64,000 nt of DNA from the NCBI GenBank assembly GCA_950054155.1, contig CATLOT010000008.1, forward strand, positions 49,827 through 113,826, written 5' to 3'. This document shows positions 33,627 through 41,202 of the stretch, piece by piece. Position 1 is the stretch's first letter. Each line of letters begins with the position of its first letter. The notes under the pieces were generated by a model. That model was not told the DNA's origin. It saw only the letters and a list, made by a program, of their open reading frames with translations, and searched no databases. Source of the DNA: an uncultured Bacteriovoracaceae bacterium (GTDB lineage: Bacteria > Bdellovibrionota > Bacteriovoracia > Bacteriovoracales > Bacteriovoracaceae). The translations under genes and the position numbers were made by a program.

Positions 33627-34280
33627 TGAGGAGAAGAAATCAAGTTGGGTGAGCTCTTCAAGAGAGTTAATCGTAACTTGAAAATCAGAAATTTTTCTCC
33701 CGCGAGCACCTTCATTGGGAATAAGGTAGGCGAAGGCCTTATTAAGCGTTGGCCAAAAGATAATCTTGTAGTGCTCATCAGGAAGGCTCATTCCCTTTTG
33801 AAACTTTCGTAGACCCTGATGAAGATGAGGGGCACTAATAATGATAGCGTCACCATACTTCACAACAAGCTTCCTCAGGTGCCGCTCAAGACTAAGCCAT
33901 ATTCCACGATTAAAAGAAGGATGCTGGGGGGTCATATTTGTCATATAGAAAGTTTCGCTCATACTCTCATGGCTATTCTTGCGGTCAGCGGCAGGCACTA
34001 AGTGCCCACGGTCGTAGCCCGATGAACGGTAATCATTTCTGGTGACCGGGTCTTTTAAGCGTGGATCGGCCCTATAGTCATTAGTGCGAGAAACAGATCC
34101 CTCAATATGCTTGAGCTTTAGAGTGTGCAAGGCCCATTTGGCAAGCTTGTGTTCTGGTGAGTAACAAAGCTTAAATTCCTTATAGCCTATCTTGAGAGAG
34201 CAAGGTCCAACGGGCTCATAGATTGAGTCCTGAGCATGGGTTCTTATTATGAGCGTAAGCAAAAAAAGGAGCACCCTCAT
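33507..34280 (-). CDS. Secreted DNA/RNA non-specific endonuclease (NucA type)
   Basis: This 257-residue protein has a signal peptide (MRVLLFLLTLIIRTHA) and the beta-beta-alpha-metal nuclease motif DRGH at 90-93 (general base H93), with the Mg-ligand Asn in FNRGIW (N124). The family degrades DNA and RNA without sequence preference. Outside the cell it would digest released or prey nucleic acid. Residues 218-257 form a Glu-rich tail that continues beyond the usual domain and overlaps the convergent membrane-protein gene by 120 bp. ATG 34280, after GGGAGG, is the best start. Confidence 0.88.
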   Translation of the reverse strand: MRVLLFLLTLIIRTHAQDSIYEPVGPCSLKIGYKEFKLCYSPEHKLAKWALHTLKLKHIEGSVSRTNDYRADPRLKDPVTRNDYRSSGYDRGHLVPAADRKNSHESMSETFYMTNMTPQHPSFNRGIWLSLERHLRKLVVKYGDAIIISAPHLHQGLRKFQKGMSLPDEHYKIIFWPTLNKAFAYLIPNEGARGRKISDFQVTINSLEELTQLDFFSSLDDRIEEEMEESLEESEEENKAYKKKVKEMNSSLIQFEA

Positions 34281-34409
34281 CACTCCCTCCCTGGAGCGTG
34301 TTCTTTAAAGATATTTTCATTATCAGTGAGGCCCTTTTGCAACACTAGGCCATAAGCGTTAAAGGTTTGTCACTTTGTCAGGGGAATGTCAGGCCATGGA
34401 CAAAAGAAT

Positions 34410-34427
34410 GTTCATGAACAGTTGAAC
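34410..34427. promoter_or_regulatory. Putative operator, distal copy
   Basis: GTTCATGAACAGTTGAAC has the form GTTCA-N8-TGAAC and is followed by TAAC, exactly as in the copy 180 bp downstream. Confidence 0.55.
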
Positions 34428-34554
34428 TAACGAAGAGTGTCTTAATGGAGAGTATAAAAAAAAGTTATCAGGTTAACAAAAAGAAACGATAAGCTGTTTT
34501 AAATCAATTGCTTAGCTGTTTTAAACGACTTGTTTGGTCTTTCTAATAGCACGA

Positions 34555-34584
34555 TTGTTCTTGAGCGAAGTTAGGAAATATTCT
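34555..34584 (+). promoter_or_regulatory. Promoter-like element of the MerR-type gene
   Basis: TTGTTC (34555-34560) and TATTCT (34579-34584) are 18 bp apart. The expected start point near 34591 lies inside the proximal operator. Confidence 0.45.
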
Positions 34585-34589
34585 AGTAT

Positions 34590-34607
34590 GTTCACAGATT
34601 CGTGAAC
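34590..34607. promoter_or_regulatory. Putative operator, proximal copy
   Basis: GTTCACAGATTCGTGAAC is a 6-bp inverted repeat with 6-bp spacer, followed by TAAC. It overlaps the expected transcription start, a position that would suit repression, perhaps by the gene's own product. Confidence 0.58.
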
Positions 34608-34635
34608 TAACAGAGTCTCAAACTGCGAGGTATTT

Positions 34636-35571
34636 ATGTACACCATTAAAAACGTTTCAATGATGACAGGAATTGGAGTCCACACTCTAAGAGCTTGGGA
34701 AAAGAGATACGGTGTGGTTAAGCCAGAGCGATCTTCAAGCGGTCGTCGATTCTACAGTGATGAAAATGTTGAGAAATTAAAACTTATCTCGACACTTAAT
34801 AAAACAGGGGAGCAAATCTCTCAAATTGCGAAACTCTCTGATACAGAATTAAGAGAAGCCGTTGAAGGACTAAGTGAAAAGGAACTCTATCCAGAAGAAG
34901 AGAATAAACTGAAAACATCTCTCTTCATCCTTAAGCAGGCGTTTGGGCTTCAAGTTCAAGATATTATCTTCCATGAGTTTGAAACCATGGGTGAAGAGCT
35001 CAATAAGGAAACTTACAGAGCTAAATCGCTTATCAACAACCTTATTGTGCCCTTTTATGAGCACGTTATTACTGAAGAAGAAAAGAATCCTCACCTTAAA
35101 AACTTTTGCCAGGCCATTTACGCCACTATGGCAACTCAACTCAAGGGACTTCTCCAGGAGATGAAAGAAGCCTTCAAAGCTGAAGAGCACGAAGGGGAGT
35201 CTCCTGTTCTCGTTGGAAGTTCAGGTACTGTTAAAGGGGAGATTGATTCTCTTATCGTATGCTTGAAAAGCTACGTCAGTGGAAAAGAGGCCCTCTTTAT
35301 TGGACCCCTTGTTGATAAAGACAAGATTAATGAATTTATCGCGAGCTCAGATAGTAAGAAGGTCGTTTTGACCGATCGCTATGTCAGCTTCAGGGCCCAC
35401 CCAAGACTTTTTGATCTTATGAAAGAGATGCCTCAAGAAAAACTTCAGGAAGTTGAATTTGCCGTTCTTCTTCACCGTCTCAACGAGATGCAACGTCTTG
35501 AGTTTGCCCACTCAGATAAGGTCGAAGTATTATCTAATTTTGATTCTATGGATCAGTACTTCGCTTCTTAA
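34636..35571 (+). CDS. MerR-family regulator with CarH/LitR-like architecture
   Basis: This 311-residue protein begins with a MerR winged helix (MYTIKNVSMMTGIGVHTLRA, then WEKRYG...RSSSGRRFYS) at 1-70. A helical middle region (about 95-185) and a C-terminal alpha/beta part (about 190-310) follow, with the layout of CarH/LitR regulators that bind cobalamin. The usual B12 motif (ExxH, DxHxxG) is not visible, so it may sense another ligand or none. WEKRYG is typical for the CarA/CarH/MlrA group. Two GTTCA-N8-TGAAC sites upstream are likely operators. GAGG precedes the ATG. A MarR/GbsR-like gene follows 57 bp on. Confidence 0.8.
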   Translation: MYTIKNVSMMTGIGVHTLRAWEKRYGVVKPERSSSGRRFYSDENVEKLKLISTLNKTGEQISQIAKLSDTELREAVEGLSEKELYPEEENKLKTSLFILKQAFGLQVQDIIFHEFETMGEELNKETYRAKSLINNLIVPFYEHVITEEEKNPHLKNFCQAIYATMATQLKGLLQEMKEAFKAEEHEGESPVLVGSSGTVKGEIDSLIVCLKSYVSGKEALFIGPLVDKDKINEFIASSDSKKVVLTDRYVSFRAHPRLFDLMKEMPQEKLQEVEFAVLLHRLNEMQRLEFAHSDKVEVLSNFDSMDQYFAS

Positions 35572-35582
35572 GCGAAGTACTG
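35554..35582 (+). terminator. Perfect 13-bp hairpin over the stop codon of the MerR-type gene
   Basis: CAGTACTTCGCTT and AAGCGAAGTACTG pair perfectly around a CTT loop and include the TAA stop. No T-run follows, so it may stall ribosomes, stabilise the mRNA end or act as a Rho-type terminator rather than an intrinsic one. Confidence 0.5.
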
Positions 35583-35628
35583 AAATCGCTCTTTGGGAGA
35601 GGGGCGATGTAAGATAATAAAGAGAGAT

Positions 35629-36138
35629 ATGGATTACAAAGAACAATTAGTGAGAGACGTCGACGCCCTCTGCGAGAGCGTTGGAGAGTTCATCAGGTAC
35701 TGGGGATTTAAGAAAATTCACGGGAAAATCTGGTGCCACCTCTTTTTAAGCACTCAACCTCTCGATGCGACAGAACTTATCGAAAGAACTGAGGTATCAA
35801 AGGCGTGTATGAGTCAGAGCTTAGCTGAGCTCCTTGATTATCAAGTCATTGAGGTCCTCGATGACTCTAAAAAGAAAAAGCAATATATACCCAATCGCAA
35901 TATTCTCACTGTAATTACAGGAGTCCTTCGAAAGCGAGAGCAAAATATTCTTTGCTCTATTCACAGTCAATTCAGGGCCGTTGAAAACTTCAATGAAGAG
36001 CAATTAGAGATGGTGGGGGTTGATAAGAAGAGGCTTGAGAAGCTAGGCGGAATGATTAAGTTTGCAGAGAAGCTCCTATGTAGTGTCTTGCGCTTTGAAT
36101 CGATCAGCTTTAAGGCCTTCAAGAAGATTTTTGAGTAA
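35629..36138 (+). CDS. GbsR/MarR-type transcriptional regulator
   Basis: This 169-residue protein has a winged-helix region (about 25-95) with IWCHLFLSTQPLDATELIER and SKACMSQSLAELLDYQVIEV, matching the GbsR branch of MarR-type regulators. The C-terminal half is helical and likely forms the dimer. Such proteins repress or activate genes in answer to osmolytes or other small molecules. I chose ATG 35629 (AGAGAG upstream); the frame is open back to TTG 35593 without need. It follows the MerR-type gene in the same direction, separated by a strong hairpin, so it may have partly separate expression. Confidence 0.72.
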   Translation: MDYKEQLVRDVDALCESVGEFIRYWGFKKIHGKIWCHLFLSTQPLDATELIERTEVSKACMSQSLAELLDYQVIEVLDDSKKKKQYIPNRNILTVITGVLRKREQNILCSIHSQFRAVENFNEEQLEMVGVDKKRLEKLGGMIKFAEKLLCSVLRFESISFKAFKKIFE

Positions 36139-36289
36139 GGCCGGTTTCCTTTTGACCACAAATCCCTGAAATTTCTTTCATTTCCTTTCAAAACGGCTGC
36201 ATACCTTGGGATTTTTACTAGCCCCTTTGCAAGCCCCCAATAAAATCGCTATACCTGTGAAAAACACTCAACACTTTTAAAGGATGTTT

Positions 36290-36913
36290 ATGAGATCTCT
36301 GTTTATTTGCCTCGCTTCTCTAATGCTATTAACTGGCTGTATTGACCTTAATGGTAACTTCACGGCCCATGAAAAATTAAGCCTCGTGCACACGACAATC
36401 TTTGGTAATGAAAAAGTAAAAAAAGTACCGGCCGGAACTTATAAAACTCTTGTTACCTTTTCTTCTTCAGAGAAAGTAAAGCTCTCTTTTAAGGGCAATG
36501 GAAAAGATATTGATGTTAAAATCAAGCTTCCCAGTCGTGACAGCTTCCCTCGTGGAAATGGAAGAATTGATCTTCCGGCTTCAGTAACGGGTCAGCGCTA
36601 CGATATCCAAGGTTTTATTGATTCAGACGTTTCCTACGGTGCAACTCAACGAGGACGTGAGACATGTACTTACACAGACTACGAAACTCGTTGTACAAAC
36701 CGCTGTGATGATAGAGGAAATTGTCGTCGTCATTGTGAGCGTGTAAGTGTCACTCGAAATGGCTGGCAACATGTTGAATACCGCTACGAAACAACAGAGC
36801 GCTTCTTAAAGCTAGAGATGGTTAAGCCAAGAAGCTCTGCTATTGTTGGAAACTACCGTGGAACAGATAGAGATAGCCGTAAGGTCTACCTCCACCAAGG
36901 TCGTTGTTTCTAA
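36290..36913 (+). CDS. Lipoprotein with Cys/Arg-rich segment, unknown
   Basis: This protein of about 207 residues has a classical lipoprotein signal (MRSLFICLASLMLLTGC). A beta-rich domain follows with a short cysteine-rich block (ETCTYTDYETRCTNRCDDR, then CRRHCERV) that could form two disulfides or bind a metal. The C-terminus ends in HQGRCF. No family is recognised. AAAGGA before ATG 36290 makes it the better start than 36284. The 3' end overlaps the convergent carbamoyltransferase gene by 4 bp. Confidence 0.72.
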   Translation: MRSLFICLASLMLLTGCIDLNGNFTAHEKLSLVHTTIFGNEKVKKVPAGTYKTLVTFSSSEKVKLSFKGNGKDIDVKIKLPSRDSFPRGNGRIDLPASVTGQRYDIQGFIDSDVSYGATQRGRETCTYTDYETRCTNRCDDRGNCRRHCERVSVTRNGWQHVEYRYETTERFLKLEMVKPRSSAIVGNYRGTDRDSRKVYLHQGRCF

Positions 36914-38736
36914 TTCTTTGAAATCCTAATTCTTCCCAAGTAGAGGATGTCGAGATCTGTCTCTAGAAAGCACTTCACGGCATCCCTTGGGGATTCTACT
37001 ATGGGCTCTCCTCGGATATTAAAACTTGTGTTGAGAAGAATGCCAATACCACTTTTTTTCTTATAAGCTTCTAAAAGCTTCCAAAAAAGCTCCTGCTCTT
37101 CTTTTATGACCCTTTGAACGCGACAAGAACCGTCAACGTGGGTAATCGCTCCAAAGAGACTTTGAGAGTGGCCTAATTGATCTTTAATAAAGTCGGGAAG
37201 ATCGGTGTAGTCACAATTTTGAAGGGGTCCTTCTCTATGTCCCGCTTTGAGGGGGTGAACAAATTGCATATAAGGACTTGCAATGACTTCACCAAAGAGA
37301 TTTTCAAAATCCTGGTCAAGGATTGCCGGGGCAAAGGGGCGAAAACCTTCTCTCTTTTTGATCTTAAGGTTTACTCTTCTTTGATTTTCAAGTTCTTTGG
37401 GATTGGCCAAGATTGAGCGAGAGCCCAAGGCCCTTGGGCCAAATTCAAGAGGTCCTTGGAACCAGCCAATAACTTTATTGTCATGAAGATCATTACTGGC
37501 GCTGATGAGTAGCTCTTCTTCATGGGGAAGGATTTCTATCTTACAGTTTTTCTCTTCTAGATTCGCTTGCTTAAGAAAGCGCGCCATCTCTTCATGGTGA
37601 TAGGAAGGACCTAGGAGAGAACCTCTATTACTAAAGGGTTCCGGTGTACGGGTAGATTTCTTATGAAGGTAGTCACCAAGAAGAGCAGCACCGAGAGCAC
37701 TTCCGGCATCACCGGCCGCGGGTTGAATCCAAATATTTTTAAAGAGACCGCTTTGAGCGAGAAGTCCATTGGCCACACAGTTGAGGGCAACACCGCCTGA
37801 GAGGCAGAGGTTACCGCATTTTGTTCGTTCTTTAAGGGTTTGAGCAAGTTTGAGGATAATCTCCTCAGTAATCTTTTGGCAGGCAAGGCTTAATGCGGCA
37901 TGGTCCTCAGTAAGAACGTTACCTAGAGGAAGGCGAGACAGGTTTAAGAAACTTTCCCAGGCCTCTTGATTGATGAGGTCATAAGCGGATTCGACTTGAA
38001 AGTATTTTAAGTTGAGCGCAAAGCCACCATTATCATGAAGGGCAATCATTTCTTCTTTTATGAGCTTTTTGTAGTGCTCGACTCTTTCATTATTTACTTT
38101 TGCATACGGCGCTAAACCCATGAGCTTGTACTCACCATTGTTGACTTTAAATCCACAGAAGCTTGTGAATCCACTGTAGAAGAGACCCAAGGAGTGGGGA
38201 AAATCTTGGTGAGCGAGTAAGCTGATGTCACTTCCTTGACCAAAGGCAAGGGCGGTACTCTTCCACTCGCCAACACCGTCCAGAGTTAAGATCGCCGCTT
38301 CCGTGAAAGGAGAGGGGTAAAAGGCGCTCGCCATATGGGAATGGTGATGTTCGGGAAAGAGAAGGTTCTTTGACTCAATCCCTAATTCTTTTAATTCTTT
38401 AAAAATTTTTGATTTTAAGAAAATCTTATCTTTAATCCAAAGCGGCATGACCTTGAGAAAACTTTTAACTCCTCTAGGCCAGAGGGCATGATAAGTTTCG
38501 ATAAGACGCTCAAAGGTGAGAAAGGGCTTTTCGTAGTAGACAATGGTATCAATCTGCTCAGGGGCGATTTGATGAAAGGAGAGAAGCTTTTCAATAGAGA
38601 GCTTGGGAAAGCTGTCATCATTCTTCTTTCGTGAGAGCCTCTCTTCTTGAAGGGCGCCAATAATTTTGCCGTTCTCACTGAGAGCAGCTGCACTGTCGTG
38701 ATAGTAACAAGAAATGCCAAGCGTGTAGGTTCTCAA
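36910..38736 (-). CDS. Carbamoyltransferase (NodU/CmcH/TobZ family)
   Basis: This 608-residue protein has the two-domain form of O-carbamoyltransferases. The N-terminal Kae1-like domain shows GISCYYHDSAAALSENGKI, EERLSRKKND, the metal-binding FPEHHHSHMASAFY, and LTLDGVGEW. The C-terminal YrdC-like part has GPLEFGPRALGSRSILANP. Enzymes of this family move carbamoyl from carbamoyl phosphate (via carbamoyl-AMP) to a hydroxyl of a sugar or antibiotic. The start is 12 bp after the DUF5989 gene and the three genes 39283-36910 form one operon. This trio is often found with cell-surface polysaccharide genes, so a surface glycan is the likely substrate. Confidence 0.93.
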   Translation of the reverse strand: MRTYTLGISCYYHDSAAALSENGKIIGALQEERLSRKKNDDSFPKLSIEKLLSFHQIAPEQIDTIVYYEKPFLTFERLIETYHALWPRGVKSFLKVMPLWIKDKIFLKSKIFKELKELGIESKNLLFPEHHHSHMASAFYPSPFTEAAILTLDGVGEWKSTALAFGQGSDISLLAHQDFPHSLGLFYSGFTSFCGFKVNNGEYKLMGLAPYAKVNNERVEHYKKLIKEEMIALHDNGGFALNLKYFQVESAYDLINQEAWESFLNLSRLPLGNVLTEDHAALSLACQKITEEIILKLAQTLKERTKCGNLCLSGGVALNCVANGLLAQSGLFKNIWIQPAAGDAGSALGAALLGDYLHKKSTRTPEPFSNRGSLLGPSYHHEEMARFLKQANLEEKNCKIEILPHEEELLISASNDLHDNKVIGWFQGPLEFGPRALGSRSILANPKELENQRRVNLKIKKREGFRPFAPAILDQDFENLFGEVIASPYMQFVHPLKAGHREGPLQNCDYTDLPDFIKDQLGHSQSLFGAITHVDGSCRVQRVIKEEQELFWKLLEAYKKKSGIGILLNTSFNIRGEPIVESPRDAVKCFLETDLDILYLGRIRISKN

Positions 38737-38748
38737 GATGTCCTCAAA

Positions 38749-38898
38749 TTAAAAGGTCGTGTAAATAAAAGGAGCGACTGCCGTTGAACTTGTAAAGAAG
38801 AGGAGCCCCCCCATGATAAAGAGAAAGAGAAGAAGGGGAAGGAGCCAGTATTTTTTTCGGGTTTTGAGAAAGCCCCAGCAGTCTTTTATAAAATCCAT
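38749..38898 (-). CDS. DUF5989 small membrane protein
   Basis: A 49-residue single-helix protein (MDFIKDCWGFLKTRKKYWLL, ending STAVAPFIYTTF). The start W-x-F-L-x-x-R-K-K-x-W-L-L-P and the end AVAPFIYT are the whole DUF5989 pattern. These tiny proteins accompany NodU-type carbamoyltransferases and SxtJ; their role is unknown, perhaps membrane anchoring. The reading frame lies 7 bp after the sxtJ-like stop and 12 bp before the carbamoyltransferase start. Confidence 0.9.
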   Translation of the reverse strand: MDFIKDCWGFLKTRKKYWLLPLLLFLFIMGGLLFFTSSTAVAPFIYTTF

Positions 38899-38905
38899 AA
38901 TTTTC

Positions 38906-39283
38906 CTAATAAGGGTTTTCGATATCACTCTTTGTATAGGGTGACCTCTGCTCAGTGTCCGTTAGAGGATTGAGCTTTAAGTCGTAGTGATTAAATTTTC
39001 TCTTCCATTGGGTCTTTTTTAGGATGGCAACGGGCGAGACAAAAATAAGGTAGGTGAAAAAGAGAATAATTCTGCTGCTGATCTCGCCAAGAACTTTTCC
39101 GAGACCGTACCAAAACGAGCTTAGTGGATTAAAAAGTTTTGGTGAGGTCATGCCGAGAACAAGAATGATTAATCCCGCATAGAGAAAACCTATCTTATTT
39201 TGAAAAAGATAGAGAAGGAGGCAAAGAAAAGTAAAGGCCATGGCCGTATCTCTGCTCTTAAGTTCGGGAAGGTCGTCATTCAT
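38906..39283 (-). CDS. SxtJ-family membrane protein
   Basis: This 125-residue protein has two pairs of hydrophobic helices (about 12-48 and 60-88): AFTFLCLLLYLFQNKIGFLY, then WYGLGKVLGEISSRIIL and FVSPVAIL. This is the SxtJ pattern, named from the saxitoxin cluster, where it sits beside the carbamoyltransferase SxtI. The function is unknown. It is the first gene of the operon with DUF5989 and the NodU-type enzyme, which strongly supports the call. No saxitoxin-type biosynthesis genes are present; the trio is widespread outside toxin clusters. Confidence 0.85.
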   Translation of the reverse strand: MNDDLPELKSRDTAMAFTFLCLLLYLFQNKIGFLYAGLIILVLGMTSPKLFNPLSSFWYGLGKVLGEISSRIILFFTYLIFVSPVAILKKTQWKRKFNHYDLKLNPLTDTEQRSPYTKSDIENPY

Positions 39284-39373
39284 TATTTTATTTTAACTGG
39301 AAATAAGGAGGCCTTAAAGTCCTTTTCAATAAAGTTCTAGGTGAATAATTATTTTTCACTTAAGATAGTTAAT

Positions 39374-40366
39374 ATGTCTGAAGCTGTTTCTATTCGCCAA
39401 ATCGAGATTGATGGTGAGGTTTACACCCACCTTCCCATTGATGTTGCCATCAAGTACGCACCCAAAATACGTTCGGGCTTCTATGTCCCCTTAAACGAGA
39501 CTAAAAGAGTCAGGATTGATTTCGGTGAAGACAATATCAAAGAGAAGCTTGAAGGTTATAAAGAAAAGGGATTAGAAAGTATTCTCTTTGCAGCTGAGGA
39601 CTACAATCTCTTCTTACGTGAAATTAAGCGTGGTCTGATTGGTTTCTTCGTTAAAGACGAAGAAGTTTCTAAGAATTTATCTCTTGAGCAGATTCTCTTT
39701 CTTGTGAGAAAGGCAATTATCTATATTGGAATTGAAGAGCCTATCTGTAATGCAGGTGAGGAACAGGTTAATAAATTTATTAATTGGATTAAGGGTAGCC
39801 AAAAAGTGACGCCGCTTTTTCGCTCCTTTATTAAAGAAAATCAGGATCAATTCATAATTAATGTCTTTTCCACTTATGTTGGAATTGCTCTGGCAAACGC
39901 CTTAAATTGGCCGCCTCATATACAAGAAAAGATTACGCAAGCGACTTTGCTCGCTGATATTTTGGTGACAGAGAAAGACCTTATGCAAGTGATCGCTGCT
40001 GATGGGAATCGAGAGCTTTGGCCACCTCACTTTCTTAATCATCCCACTGAAACCGCTAAGCTTCTTAGACTTCACCATAGCAATACTCTAAGTAGAGAAG
40101 TTTTTCGCGCAGTAGAGCAACACCAAGAGCTCCCCGATGGTTCTGGTTTTCCGGCGGGGCTAAAAGGTCTTAGTATTGATCAGCTGAGTGCAATTCTTAT
40201 TGTATCGCGCACCTTTACGGATGCGTTGGTTGAAAGTGACTTTGCCTATGATAGTCGCGAAGACTTTGTGAAAGGTCTGCTTGATGAGCGTTTTGACTAC
40301 AATAACTTCAAAAACCCCACAAAGGCGTTACTCGCCGTTATGGGGATTGAAGAAAAATCTAATTAG
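39374..40366 (+). CDS. HD-GYP-like protein without the HD residues
   Basis: The product is about 330 residues. The N-terminal part (1-120) is an alpha/beta domain like those preceding HD-GYP enzymes in Bdellovibrio-type genomes. The C-terminal part (about 150-320) follows the HD-GYP helix order, with HPTETAKLL and a GYP-like QHQELPDGSGFPAGLKG, but at the first metal site it reads ATLLADI where HD would be. It is therefore probably not an active cyclic-di-GMP phosphodiesterase and may bind the nucleotide or a partner. I used ATG 39374, which has TAAGAT 7 nt upstream; GTG 39341 is possible. The MITE copy starts 8 bp after its stop. Confidence 0.72.
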   Translation: MSEAVSIRQIEIDGEVYTHLPIDVAIKYAPKIRSGFYVPLNETKRVRIDFGEDNIKEKLEGYKEKGLESILFAAEDYNLFLREIKRGLIGFFVKDEEVSKNLSLEQILFLVRKAIIYIGIEEPICNAGEEQVNKFINWIKGSQKVTPLFRSFIKENQDQFIINVFSTYVGIALANALNWPPHIQEKITQATLLADILVTEKDLMQVIAADGNRELWPPHFLNHPTETAKLLRLHHSNTLSREVFRAVEQHQELPDGSGFPAGLKGLSIDQLSAILIVSRTFTDALVESDFAYDSREDFVKGLLDERFDYNNFKNPTKALLAVMGIEEKSN

Positions 40367-40374
40367 AGACGACA

Positions 40375-40577
40375 TAAACTGACCTACTTAAATGGTGCTC
40401 GATCTTCTTTGCCTCATAGTTTTAAATAAAAACGACAACTTAAGAAATTAAATGGATATTTATCTCTAGAGAGGTAACCCTTTAGCTCCTTTTAAAAGTT
40501 TTGCCTATAAGTCATTAGTTTAATTATTCAACGAATAGCTCTTTTTATTTTCAGCACCAATTAGCGGGGTCAGTTTA
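40375..40577. mobile_element. 203-bp MITE-like element, copy 2
   Basis: It has the same ends as copy 1 (TAAACTGACC ... GGTCAGTTTA) and exactly the same length. Inner blocks shared with copy 1 include ACTTAAATGGTG, TTTAAATAAAAACG, TTAGTTTAATTA and CAGCACCAA. The inside is moderately diverged, with compensating one-base gaps. Flanks GAGACGACA and GAGGTGGCA agree at six of nine places, so an old 9-bp duplication is possible but not shown. Its right end supplies the stop codon of the gene at 40575. Confidence 0.8.
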
Positions 40578-40994
40578 GAGGTGGCAAGTCGCCTTGAAGA
40601 CTTGACCATTTTCAAGGCGGATACGGCTTGAAAGAGGGTTGGGATAATCAGCATTGATATTCACAAATACCTTCTTATCCTGTGAAAATAATTTGATACT
40701 GTAATAAGGCTTTTTAGTAAGGTCAGAGTCAATCCTAACCATGCTACCTTTAAGTTGTGGGAGCTCTCTTTCCACTGTCTGTGAATCGTTTCCCCGAACT
40801 CTCATCGTAACTTCAAGCTCGTCCATTGTAACCAACCATTGATTGTCATTCTCTGTCGCCGTGCCTTCAAAGTCAGCAGTGAGGCTAAAAGCGCTTATAT
40901 AGGGAAGGTTAGGGTTGGTACAAGTGATATTAAGGGTGGTTTGGGCGTGAGCTGAAACGGTGAAAAGGGAAATGAGAAGAAATAGGGCCTTCAT
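40575..40994 (-). CDS. Small secreted protein, end formed by the MITE
   Basis: The product is about 139 residues with a signal peptide (MKALFLLISLFTVSAHA) and a beta-rich domain with two cysteines (ITCTNP near the start and ATCHL at the end), probably disulfide-linked. No family is recognised; it could be an inhibitor-like domain. GGAG lies upstream of the ATG at about 40994. The TAA stop lies inside the terminal repeat of the MITE, so the element may have clipped the original C-terminus; the final Cys keeps the pair, which argues that little is lost. Confidence 0.65.
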   Translation of the reverse strand: MKALFLLISLFTVSAHAQTTLNITCTNPNLPYISAFSLTADFEGTATENDNQWLVTMDELEVTMRVRGNDSQTVERELPQLKGSMVRIDSDLTKKPYYSIKLFSQDKKVFVNINADYPNPLSSRIRLENGQVFKATCHL

Positions 40995-41202
40995 GGGTTG
41001 CTCCTTTTTTATTAATAATTCACTTATTTTTACCAAGGGAGAGGGGCATCGTTAAGAAAAACCATGGAATAATTACCTGCCTTTGTGCCTAAGTTTTTGA
41101 CGGTTGTGAAATTTTACAAAGTGACTAGCTGCAAAATAAAAAAGGGATATAATCCCCGCAACCAAATCTAAAGAAATCGAACTCTCAACGAAAGAGGAAT
41201 GT

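Larger units (their letters stand above)
34281..34635. other. 355-bp intergenic control region of the MerR-type gene
   Basis: No ORF of substance lies here. It contains two copies of an 18-bp palindromic site, a promoter-like pair before the merR-like gene, and two direct copies of a TTAGCTGTTTTAAA-like word (around 34491 and 34511). The nuclease gene is also expressed from its left end. Confidence 0.6.

Noticed and set aside
38906..39283. Saxitoxin-type biosynthesis because of the SxtJ match
   Set aside because: Only the carbamoyltransferase, DUF5989 and SxtJ trio is present; this trio is widespread and no toxin genes are visible.
40366..40586. 9-bp target duplication at MITE copy 2
   Set aside because: Flanks agree at only six of nine bases; could be decay or chance, so not claimed.
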